Translations under genes and position numbers: made by a program
Assembly (NCBI GenBank): GCA_958450365.1
Contig: CAUEEP010000089.1
Coordinates: 248,001-312,000, forward strand
DNA from: Mesorhabditis belari
Taxonomy: Eukaryota; Nematoda; Chromadorea; Rhabditida; Rhabditidae
Reading direction: 5' to 3'
DNA: 64,000 bases
Shown here: positions 1 to 9,442 of the stretch, piece by piece
How the letters are laid out: every line of letters begins with the position of its first letter
Numbering within the stretch: position 1 is the first letter of the stretch
The notes under the pieces: model-generated
The model's database searches: none
What the model saw: only the letters and a program-made list of their open reading frames with translations
Told to the model about the DNA's origin: nothing

Positions 1-100
1 AAATGATCTCAGTGAATCTTGGTCTTGACTTTTATTCTCACTTTTATCCAAGAATTTATTCGGCACTTTCGAAGACTCATTTGTGACTGAGATTAGTTGA

Positions 101-568
101 GGATGTGTCAAAACGACAATTGAATTGATTCTGGATTCCGGAATTCCGAGTGGAAATAAAGAAGCCGCTTGTTTGGTGCGAAGTGTGGTAGTTGAAATTA
201 ACGATTTAATCATGAACTTTCCTGAAATTCGTCAGGTCAACGAACCAAACAAGACTTTCATCGAGGATACAATGATGGAAACGCTGAGAAAACACGGGTT
301 TAGGGTTGAGTGTTGTGATCGTTCTCGTTCTCGTGTTCGTTCTGATTCTGATCATTCTCTTTCTGATTCTGATCATTCTCCTTCTGATTCGGATCATTCT
401 CTTCATTCAGTGGATCTTAGTCCAATCAAGAGACGGGTTAAGCATTATGTTTCTCTTGATGATCCTTTTGATTGCTATTTGAAAAGAATCGACGAGAAGC
501 GTGACTGTATTTATGTTGTGCGCCATGGCTTTTTCTTCGCCAAATATGTTTCATCAATTCAATTCTAA
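101..568 (+). CDS. C-terminal exon of an uncharacterised Ser/Asp-repeat protein
   Basis: An open frame runs from just after a stop at 98-100 to the TAA at 566-568. There is no convincing ATG at its start, so this is probably a last exon entered by splicing (possible acceptor near 96). The protein begins with an ordinary mixed segment. It then has a short arginine/serine patch followed by three imperfect copies of the unit SDSDHS (about residues 70-95), and ends in a basic then aromatic-rich tail. The repeat is low complexity and probably disordered. I recognise no domain. Upstream exons would lie outside the window. The opposite strand is also open here only because of the repeat, and it looks non-coding. 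Confidence 0.4.
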   Translation, partial: GCVKTTIELILDSGIPSGNKEAACLVRSVVVEINDLIMNFPEIRQVNEPNKTFIEDTMMETLRKHGFRVECCDRSRSRVRSDSDHSLSDSDHSPSDSDHSLHSVDLSPIKRRVKHYVSLDDPFDCYLKRIDEKRDCIYVVRHGFFFAKYVSSIQF

Positions 569-1430
569 CTTTGTTGGTTTATCGGTTTATCGGCAAGCCT
601 CAACTTGTCTAAGAATTCGCAACCGCTTCGTCGGGCACGGCTTTCGTATCCGTGTTCTGCGTCACGGTTGGTGAATTGGTGAGCACACCAACACGCTAGT
701 CACAAAAATTGCTCAAATCCCTGGACGTCTCCCGTGAAACTGAGTGAGGACTCACATGACCTCCAGGCGTCCCCGGAGGCCAAAGCCCAATGACGAAACA
801 GCGGGCGGGGGTCAAGGCTAATTGTAAGGGCCAAAACTGTAAGATGGTTTGGGGAATTGTATGGGAACCGGGAAAGCAAACTTCGTTTCCTGGACCTGGT
901 CGGGTCAAAAGTGGACCCGACCCGACCCGAAAAATTCAATTTCCGGATTGACCTGACCCGCAATTTAAAGGGATTCAACCAGCAAAATTGACATTTAAAA
1001 GTAAACCATAATCATGAAATTTGCATTTATAAGTAAGTAATACGCTTTTGAGTCTCGTCAAATATCACTAATGCTTGGCTGAATAGTTTTTCGACGTAAA
1101 GGAGCCTATTTATTTTTGCATCGCACAAAATCATTACACTATTTCACCGCGACATGTTTGGATTTGTGTTGATTGTTTTTCTTTTCTAGTTTCTATTGTT
1201 ATCTTTTGATCTATGAAATATATTTTTTTTCTTTCGATGCCCGATGAATTCCGGAATTGAGGAGACTATAAACATTGATCCTCAGCCATTAAAGGACCGC
1301 AACCAAAAGGTTTTTTGTTTGCAAGACGATTTTAAGTATGATATATATTAGGTTGACTTTTAATAACATATAATAGTATTGGTACTTGTGGGGTCGGGGG
1401 GCTTTGTTTCATAAAATCTTTCAAATAAAT
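569..1430. other. Intergenic, no gene seen
   Basis: No exon with flanking splice signals could be supported. A locally GC-richer patch (about 600-970) contains short runs of GACCCG/CGGGTC. The rest is AT-rich and has nothing recognisable. Confidence 0.5.
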
Positions 1431-3000
1431 ACCTCCTTTCAATGATCTCTCACACGACCAAGCCAAGGCTGTAAACATCGTTTCGATGAGAATCCTGAAG
1501 TCTATTTTAAATGATAAAGGTACATCATCAAACTCGAATATCTGGATCCTTGATTTGGTCATAAAGATCCCGTATATGATTATCAATCAACTCGGGTGGA
1601 CTCATATATCGTTGTGTTCCCGCGAATGTTCCCGTAACAGTTCCATCTCCCACTACTTTTACCAATCCGAAGTCACCGATCTTCAGCTGGTATTTATTGG
1701 TCACAAAAATGCTATAAATGAATTGTACTTCCACAATCATACCACTGCATATTACTTGTCTGGTTTGATATCTCGATGTACCAATTTGTGTTTCTGATAC
1801 ATGTGATCAATGGCCTTAAATAATTGAATAGCCCATGTGAGAACGGTTTTCATTGAATAGCTGATTTTTGGGTTGAAGATTACTAAACTGTAAACTGTAA
1901 CAATATATTTTGAATCTGAACCATCTCGGAGTGATCCCCTCTGGCCGTATCCCATTACAATTCCCAATATCTCTCCATTCTCTTCTGTATATAACATTCT
2001 CGCTACATTTGCGTGATGAACGGCCTGCAATGCTGCACATTCATTTTTGAAGAACTTCAATTGTTCGCCATTCCCACAAAACATATATTGGATCACAGCT
2101 GGGCTAAATAAAGGAAGAATCCATTAATTTCGATATCGGATTTCTTCTAATATGTATAAGTAAAGCTTTAGTCCTACCAATAACCATATTGTTCTTAAAG
2201 GATAATAGTATTTGTATGCAAGCTTTGAGTTTAGTTGAGAGAATTTAAAAATGAAAGCTACCAAAGTTGTGGAGTACTTGATGGATACCTGAGGACCTCT
2301 AAGGTGGGTCCCTTTGTCGTGAATGTGTGAAACGACAATAAAGAACACATTTTTGGTATCACTTCATGTTTATGTACATTACAACCTCTTTTCTTTTATA
2401 TACTGTACTTTTCAATAAAATAACCAACGTTTTGTGTCCCTCCAATTCATACCCATCCCCCATTGCTCCTCGACCAATAAATCGTTCTTTGAATTGCTGG
2501 TTTCTTGCCATAGTTTATCGTGGGCCGCTGAAACTGCAAATGTCCCTGGCAATAAAAATAATTTCACAATAAATTAAGGTTTATAGTTAAAATGAAGAGC
2601 AAAAAACTTTGGGATAATAATACTAAAGGCTGAGCAAAAAAAATGATATGGATAATAGATATGGAGATAGATTATTATATTGACTGGTCAGAAGGTGAAA
2701 AATTATTATATTGAAGGTTGCTATATCAAGTTTGGACATTCTTAAAAGATTTGCTCATTTAAAGCCTGCAATAATGTGTTGTGAAGAAAAGTTTCGCAAA
2801 AGAATTAAACAAAAGCCTTATCTGTTTCTTTTCATATTGATTGAATGAAGTGAATGAAAAAGACAAAGGGCCGGCTCGGCTTTGTTTCACTTTTCGGAGC
2901 CAATTTCAGTGTCAAGGCTTTGACTCTGCCCAGAAGGATCATTTTTAATGTCCCAAAACGAGGCGTATTTAATGGGGAAAACCGCATAATTGGAGGCTGA
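1330..3000 (-). repeat. Segmental duplication, inverted partner of 55.88-57.35 kb
   Basis: Kinase exons 1-4, their introns and about 450 bases of upstream flank match the plus-strand copy near 55,880-57,345 in reverse orientation. Shared flanking words include the stretch at 2520-2560 against 56,225-56,260 and the stretch at 2830-2930 against 55,885-55,990. Confidence 0.7.
1433..2511 (-). pseudogene. KIN kinase copy a, truncated and interrupted
   Basis: Exons on the minus strand: 2429-2511 (ATG at 2511; P-loop with the conserved Val changed to Gly), 1922-2103 and 1756-1882 (AVIQ in place of AVIK, HRDIKPDN across the next junction), 1534-1711 (GDFGLV, YMSPPE) and 1433-1494. The last exon carries TGA at about 1449-1451 where the other copies have the Trp of MWEII. 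No exons 5-7 follow, and no KAP gene lies downstream. Intron positions match the intact copy at 56,288. The sequence around it is an inverted duplicate of the region near 55.9-57.3 kb, so this is its decayed mirror copy. It is not expected to make an active kinase. Confidence 0.8.
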
Positions 3001-3570
3001 TTTGGTTGACGGAGGGGAGAGAAATCGAGAATTGGAAAGGAAAATCGCCGAGACGGAAAGGAAGAACGACGATCTCGAAACACAGTTGTATCAAATTTAT
3101 CATTTTGTTGTCTTCGTCGATCGATCATCACTTTGCCATTATTTGCCCGCCGACCTAATTCAATGACATGTCGTTCTATTTTTCAACCCCCCAAAATTGG
3201 CTGTTCCAAAAAGTAGGTAAGGGGGGCCACATGACTCAAAAATTTAGAATTCATTAAAAACTATTTTAAACGATGGCCCTCTGTCCAAATCGTACCTAAA
3301 ACACGTTTAAAAATGAAACTATTTCCTTAACCGCGACCCCCCTTGAATCTCCAAAAAAAATCTATTTGGAGATCTTTATATTCTTTTTTCAAAATGTTAT
3401 TGTTTTATTTTTTCAAAAATAGCGTTTTAAATTTTACTCCCGATAAAATATTAGTGAGTTTTAGGCTTAGATCTATTCATAGGACCCCCACAAGGTGGGT
3501 CTAAAGTCAAAATTTCGAGGAGTCAGGCGGTGTCCTTCTATTATGATAAAAATACAATAGCAAAAACACA
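3001..3570. other. Mostly non-coding; possible short coiled-coil remnant at its start
   Basis: On the plus strand, about 2990-3165, a short open frame reads as a charged heptad-like helix (ELERKIAETERKN). It has no credible start or splice partner, so it is recorded only as a remnant. 3166-3570 contains AT-rich sequence with short G/C runs and no recognisable gene. Confidence 0.3.
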
Positions 3571-4309
3571 TCAAATCTCATTGCGTCTAGCAAATATCGC
3601 CATTGTTCCCTCATCCTCCAGGTTCACAATGCGTGCGTTCATTTCCAAGTCAATCGAAACCAGGGATTTGTCCCATGAAGTCAACTTTTCGAAATGCTCC
3701 TCAACTTCTTTTACGTCAATTTTTAGAAATTAAACGAATAATCAAAACAAGGCATTTTCTCACCAGTTTTATAGTTTTTCGGATGATCGAGTAGAACAAA
3801 ATATGTCTCTTCTCTTTTCCTTTTCCCACTTTTACCGGCATTACTTGGGCATTGCAGGAAAAGAAAGGCGCCAACCTCATCGAAATTGTCTGTAGACTTT
3901 AAAGACAATTTTTGAAGAGGATCACCCCTAAACGGGCCAGTCATCGATCCTCCTTCTCTCACTTTCAATTGATCGTTCAGCGCTTCTCGAAATTCTGTAT
4001 AATTTTGTAACAATTCAATAAAAGGCTGTTCTGTGCATTCATAGTACGGAATTTGCATCTCTTTGGGAAATGGATATTCAGAACACCGAATTTCAGTGAA
4101 CATATCGGTCGACAAGCATAAGGCAATCTTGGAAGATTTCTGAAAAATGTAAGCAACAATTGGCACCTTCCATTGGCGATAAAACTTGATTTAAATAAAC
4201 AGTTATCACTGATAGGATTTCTTGAACGAAAGTCCATTCACCTTCGTTCAACAATCTCCCAAAGCACAAGACCCATACTGTAGACATCGTTTCGGTGAGA
4301 AGACTAAAC

Positions 4310-4560
4310 TATTAGGCTGTCCCGAAAGTCTTTTCGTTCCTTTTCGTACTAATGATCACGTGTGGCTGCCTGGCTAAATGTCTTTTATCTTAATCGGAAG
4401 GTCGAGGGTTCGAGACCCGCGTCCGACATCCTTGCGCCCTTCGGATTTCCTTTTCCTTCGGGTTGAGAGGTTTTCTGGAGGGTAGTCTGGTGGTTGTGGC
4501 CCCGGTTCTTCAAAGTGACAAGCCTCTCATTCATCGTCATCTTCTCTCCACCACAAAAAA
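4310..4560 (+). repeat. tRNA-related retroposon (SINE-like) in the intron of the divergent kinase
   Basis: At about 4355-4428 there is an A-box-like GTGGCTGCCTGGC and a clear B-box GGTTCGAGACC ending in GTCCGACA. It does not fold as a complete tRNA. A related tRNA-like stretch occurs near 7,576-7,641, which suggests a dispersed pol III-derived family. Confidence 0.45.
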
Positions 4561-5230
4561 AGCTATTTCATTCCCCATTGAGCTTAGGGTTAGGGAGCCG
4601 TCTGTCATGGAGTGAGTTAAGTTAAGATATAGCCTAGTATTGTGTGTGTTGTTGTATTGTGATTGATGTATATCGTAAATAAACCAAATCCCGCCCGTCC
4701 CCGATGTATTCTTTATTTTATCGTTTAAAACCAATAAATGCACTAATTGAACTACGTTTGATTTCATTAGGAAAGTCAATTAATTTTCTGCAAAATAACA
4801 TTAAAACGGGTTTAAAAGGTCTTATGTCACGATTCTTTTGGGAGTGTAAAGTCGGTTAGTCAAAAAGAGCGATGGTTCGATGATGTCAATAGGTGAAATC
4901 GATTAAATTAGACACTTTAGCTAAGGAAACCTATCTTCGTGTTAATAGATAAAAGGTAGAGCACAAAAAGTTAGGTATATAGCCAAATTTTCAGTGACAT
5001 TGATTCAGCCAAGAGGTTTTTATAGATTTTTACGAAAAACACGTTTTTGCTCTCGAGTTTGCTTGAAAGTGAACCGAATTTGACTTAGAAAGGTGGGAAA
5101 TTGAACAACAAACACTTTTTATTTAGAGCAAGCCATAGTTAATTGGTGAATTTGTTATTTTTTGATGGAAGTATGAAAAGGAAAGAAAAGATTTTCTGAA
5201 CACTCTAATATAATGTGATCAGTTCCATTC
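4561..5230. other. Intron sequence without a gene
   Basis: AT-rich sequence lying between kinase exons 3 and 4 of the divergent copy. Nothing else recognised. Confidence 0.4.
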
Positions 5231-5945
5231 AATGTCAAACCATGAAATGATCCTCTCGTCCAACTGATTCCCCAGCTCTTGGCGGACTCATGTAACGAAG
5301 AGTGGCCGCAAAAGTCCCACTACACGAATCGGCTTTCAGTTTGATACTCCCAAAGTCGCCGACTTTCAACAAGAAGTTCTTTGTCACCAAAATGCTAAAG
5401 ATGATGTGTAATTGCTGGTTTTGATTTTCCCACTTGTCTGGCTTGATATCTCTATGAATGACATCATTTTCTTTCAATTAAGTAAGCACACTAAACAGCT
5501 GTTCACTTCAGTCCAACACTGTTCTCATTGAGTAGATGATTTTTGCATCGAAAAGCACTGAAAGAATGGGAGTTTAACATCTTTTCTTGTTTTTTAACAA
5601 CCTTGTCGAAGTGATCCCTTCTCACAGAATTACATCACTATTGCCAGCATTTCTTGGCCACCTTGGGAGAAATTTCTCGAGCGGATGTAAGCAACAATGT
5701 TCGGGTGACGGAGCTTTTCAAGAGTGACACATTCTTTTTTAAACGCCTCTCTCTGGTATTCCTTCTTGCAGTAAACATACTTCACAACGGCTTGACTAAA
5801 AGAGAAAACTTTTGTACCGGAGAACATTGAGAACATGCTTGGTAATTTAAAAATCGTATGGCTTGTGATTTTTAAGAAGATAAACGGCTCCGAAACCGCC
5901 GTTGCGGACGAAAGTCTTCTCTCCATGATCACCGAAATTGTCCAT

Positions 5946-6820
5946 CGATTTCTCGATGATCGCTTTTCTTTTTTGGCTTGTTAATGATCGGTTCATTGAA
6001 TCTAATAGATAATTGCTTAAAAATCACTAAAATATGGAAAGTCTAAAAAGAAATATCTTAAATGAAAAGCTTTTAGCAATTGAGCCCTTTTGTTGCGAAA
6101 TAAAAGTCCCATTTGTATAGTTTGAGGTCACAGTCGTATGAGCCAGCAATCTCATGTAATCTAAAAAAAAAATTATGAAATACCTAATATAAATGTAATA
6201 AAAGACATGAGGAAATGCGTTTTATGCAATTTAAAAACATAAAAACCACATGATTCATTCTTAAACTCGTAATTTGATAGAATGAGATCATAATTACTGA
6301 CTGATGAACTCTGAGAAAAGACAACGGAAGTTTTCTATAATAAAGTAGGTAGGTACGTTGCATTTTCTTTGTTTCACTTTAATACGTATAATGCAAAAAC
6401 GGACGTAACCCGTAGAATAACAGGTTCATAACCCGTAGAACCCGTAGAATTCGTAACCCTTAGAATTACAGGAATAACAGGTGATAGAGTTTTCATGTAC
6501 GCGGGTTATGTAATCACGAAAATCTCCAAAAAAAGAGTCAAAAAAACAGTAAACAGTCAAACAAGACCAAAGAGAATATGCAATTCTATGCGATTTTTAA
6601 CCAAGACCTATCTGAAAACTTTTAATTTTAGCGACATTCAGTGTTGATGACGGGCTAAAGCTCTTTGAACCTAATGCTAATGAATAGAGAACAGCTGTTT
6701 TGAGGCAAAAGTAGTACATCTTATTAGATTGGCAACTTGAAAGTTGGTACACTTTTTCGTATTTCCCAGAAAACATTTAATACTCCAATTAAATCAGATT
6801 TCTTTAAATAAAAGTTATAC
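5946..6820. other. Intergenic, no gene seen
   Basis: AT-rich sequence with simple local repeats (AACCCGTAGAA-type words near 6,405-6,470). No supported exon. Confidence 0.45.
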
Positions 6821-6821
6821 A

Positions 6822-7300
6822 CCGTAAAAGCTGTAATAGTAGCCCCGGGGGCATTAGTTTTTCGCTGATCCTCTAGGGGGGCCACTATTAGATGGGGGGG
6901 TCATTATTTTTTCGATATCACTTTTTTTGCCATTTACATGACCAAAACTGGAAAATACAACATAATTACCACTCATTAAGGAAATGGTTTCCAAGGCATT
7001 TATTTACCAAAACAGGTAAAGTTCAACAAAAATTAACAAGAAAACCACAAATTCAAAAAGCTAGATCAACTGATATATCAAATCTAAATTCTTTCTCACA
7101 TATTTCTGTTTCTTGACGAAGACCGAGAAGATTTGCTGAAGTAAGCGGATCCAGAAGCTTATCGACTTCTGTTTTGATACGTGCTTCCCTGAGTAACTGT
7201 AGTCCTGTAGGAGCCGGGCCATCGCGCCTAAAACCGCGAATCAGCTGGTTGTCGGCACCACTTGTTTCCAACACCACAGCTTCTCAAGGATCGACGAATG
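6822..7300. mobile_element. Relic of a second Tigger/pogo-like element
   Basis: The left end CCGTAAAAGCTGTAATAGT at 6822 resembles the terminus of the complete Tigger element at 17,482. It is followed by a G-rich stretch with the CACTATTAGA words typical of that element's subterminal region. On the minus strand, 7053-7277 encodes a peptide similar to the transposase C-terminus of the 17.5 kb element (RDGPAPTGLQ against PDGPIPSGLQ, then KLLDPLTSANLLG against DLLEPLASTGFQG). The rest of the transposase and the right terminus are missing. Confidence 0.65.
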
Positions 7301-8019
7301 ATTTCATCCGACTTCCGAATCCAAGGTATCAGCAACCCATTTTAAGTAGATGGCCATTCCAGAGGCCTTTGGGTTTCCATCTTTTGTCATTGAGATTCAT
7401 TGCCGTCAGGCCTAAAAAATTCAAAAGCAAAGCGTCTGTTCATAAAAATGAAAAAAAAAACAACTTAACTTGAGTCCGCAGAGATCGACACGGCATCTTG
7501 AACAGAAGAAAAATAACAAAAAAAGTTTAGTTTTGTTCTTTTTCTCTTTTGGGTCACGGTAATTTTTGCTTTTTAGCTCTCAGAGCTCTTTCATTTTTAT
7601 CGGCGTTCTGAGGGTCAATGGTTCACCTCCGCGTGCGACAGTTTTTTTTTTGAAAAAATGTTAAAAAATAACGAGTTTTGGGTTTTCTCCTTCCTAATCA
7701 ATGTCACGATGACCAATTGGGTCCTCATAAGTAAGTCAGGTCAGAGCTCAATAATTTTGATAGATAGTTTTGTGGCCAAGCCATGTCAAGACTTCAATTG
7801 TGCCCAAGTTACCCAAGGATTTACTGCATTTTCGCAATGTTGGAATTGGCTCTGTTCAATTTTTTCACATTATATGGTAAAGGCTTTCAGGTATATTGAG
7901 CAAAAAGCGTATGTCTCGATCTATTGAACTAATTGTAGAGTCGTTTCGTGGTGTTACGTAGTGAATTCATTTTTTGTGCTTTTTAATCCCACAAAGTCAA
8001 GCAATCAGTTTTATCATTT
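7301..8019. other. No gene seen; contains a tRNA-like repeat
   Basis: Between about 7576 and 7651 a tRNA-like stretch (CTCAGAGCTC, GGTTCACCTCCGCG, GTGCGACAG) is followed by a run of T that could act as a pol III terminator. It is too degenerate to call a tRNA gene. The remainder has no supported exon. Confidence 0.35.
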
Positions 8020-8330
8020 CTACCAATCATTCTGAACTTCCCTCAACAACTCGTTGATAATAAGAACACAATTTCGACTAAACTCATTAAGCATGTTAAA
8101 GAAGTGGGGCCCTTGGTGAATCCATATGACTAGTGCTATCACGACAGCCAGCCAAATGATGAGATATTTGCTGAGTAAAGAGAAAAGAAACAAACGAATT
8201 GTCCATGAAACGACGATGACAATACACGTTAGCAAGGTAATGGTCAGATATTGGAACCAACGGGTCGACTCGAATTTTGCACAGAATCGGCCGTCGAAAA
8301 CGATGGCGAAGCAGCGGTTGAGACCGAGAA
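8020..8330 (-). CDS. Fragment of a multi-pass membrane protein (hypothetical)
   Basis: A minus-strand open frame of about 100 residues ends at 8020. It contains two adjacent strongly hydrophobic segments (about 20 residues each, rich in Ile, Val, Leu and Trp) separated by a few polar residues. An amphipathic polar tail ending EVQNDW follows. No ATG is in frame at its start and no clear acceptor precedes it, so it is either an internal/last exon or a remnant. I recognise no family. Upstream sequence at 8,350-8,560 gives no convincing partner exon. Confidence 0.35.
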
Positions 8331-8559
8331 AAATTTAAAAGTTTTCAATGATTATTCTTTTTCTGATGTGAGCTCTCTACTTTTGCTGGAATGGATATTT
8401 AACAGAATGAAATGCGATAAAGGAAAAAAAATGGCTTTCGACCTAATTGCCCGTTTAGAACCAACGGTATTGCAGTGGCCGCTTTCGAACATTTCCATAT
8501 TTGGTATCGCTAACGAGGCTGCGATAAACGCCACCTTTCCGCAAAAAACAACTTGACGA

Positions 8560-8800
8560 ATGATTCATGGGCATCTAATTATCTCGAATGAAAATGAGAT
8601 GAACGTTGTTTTTCCGCTCTCATCTCTCTTCTGATCACTGAATCTCTTCACACTCAGCCATAATCAGTGTGGCCTCCTTAATGAAATCGAGCAGACAGCT
8701 CAGTTCTCCAGTCTACACTGGCTCGACCCGACTCGCATAAAAAGTCACTTTGCCCGAGGTCAATTCTAAGCTTCTCATACAAGTGGAATTTTTATTTTTT
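8560..8800. repeat. Dispersed repeat also at about 55.1-55.3 kb (inverted)
   Basis: The stretch at 8610-8700 (CTCATCTCTCTTCTGATCAC and following) reappears as its reverse complement at about 55,240-55,310. The segment from 8760 on resembles the start of the KIN upstream flank at 12,708. Confidence 0.5.
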
Positions 8801-8935
8801 CCGCTTCCTTTTTAAATTTTGCTCCAAAATGTTGTCCTAAATCTTTTCTTTCTGATTAATTTGTAATTAGACTAAAAAAAATTAATATTTTGTGCCGTTG
8901 GCTAGTTTAGTTTTATTGTTAGAACAATTCTTGAA

Positions 8936-9440
8936 GCCCTTTGGGACTAAAGTCAAATTTAAGAAAAACAAAAGTATTTAATGAACTAATGAGATTCCGT
9001 TTATTGTTATTACATCCCTCTCCTTTTCCTAAAACCCAGAATCAATCAAGATGGGAATGCAGTGGAGAGAAGAAGGTGATAAGACATCCTTTTCTTGCAA
9101 AAGCAAATGCCAAAGCCTGTTGACAACTGCTAGGCAAGTCTTAGGCTTTTCACTTCCCACCTTCTAGTTGCTTTTTCAGTTTTCATTTCGTTCCCTTTTT
9201 TTATATCAACTTTCATTCATTCATTGAATGAACTAATGAGATTCAGTTTATTGTTATCATACCCGTCTCCTTTTCCCAAAATCCAGAATCAATCAATATG
9301 GAAATAGAGTGGAGAGAAGGAGATAAGACATCCCTTTCTTGCAAAAGTTTTTTCCCTCATCTTCCAGCTGCTTTTGGAGTTTTCATTTCATTTTTGATAT
9401 CAACTTTATTAGTTGTTTAGGTTAAGGCCTTCTCTGCGAG
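8936..9440 (+). promoter_or_regulatory. Duplicated KIN upstream block
   Basis: The block preceding KIN copies (AATGAACTAATGAGATTC, then CAGAATCAATCAA, then GTGGAGAGAAG and CTTGCAAAAG) occurs twice in tandem here, at about 8975-9115 and 9225-9345. It occurs once upstream of the copies at 13,133 and 62,255 and, reversed, at 38.9-39.1 kb. Its conservation and position suggest the promoter or 5' leader. A TTAGTTGTTTAG acceptor-like site about 25 bases before the ATG could be a trans-splice site. That is inference. Confidence 0.4.
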
Positions 9441-9442
9441 AA

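Larger units (their letters stand above)
3571..5945 (-). pseudogene. Divergent KIN kinase linked to a KAP-like tail, degenerate
   Basis: Minus-strand exon 1 (5860-5945) starts MDNFGDHGEK and has a GGFGAVY P-loop. Exon 2 starts at 5795 with the AVVK lysine. It contains TAA where others read MEYC (near 5,630) and two more stops near 5,480-5,510, before HRDIKPDN. Exon 3 (down to about 5253) has GDFG, GTFAATLRYMSPP. After a 950-base intron, exon 4 (4242-4303) reads DVYSMGLVLWEIVERR. The next coding stretch (about 3726-4165) is not the usual kinase C-lobe. It ends with a segment similar to KAP (VLLDHPKNYKTGE against ILLDHPNNYENGE), and after a frame slip near 3724 continues as IDVKEVEEHF, matching the KAP IDVGVLREYF region, to a TGA at 3571. 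So kinase and KAP-like sequence sit in one transcription unit here. Confidence 0.65.

Noticed and set aside
206..406. Minus-strand arginine-rich ORF (RIRRRMIRIRK)
   Set aside because: It is the shadow of the Ser/Asp repeat on the plus strand.
4355..4428. Functional tRNA gene
   Set aside because: A and B boxes are recognisable but the acceptor and anticodon stems do not pair; better explained as a tRNA-derived repeat. The same holds for 7,576 and 29,160.
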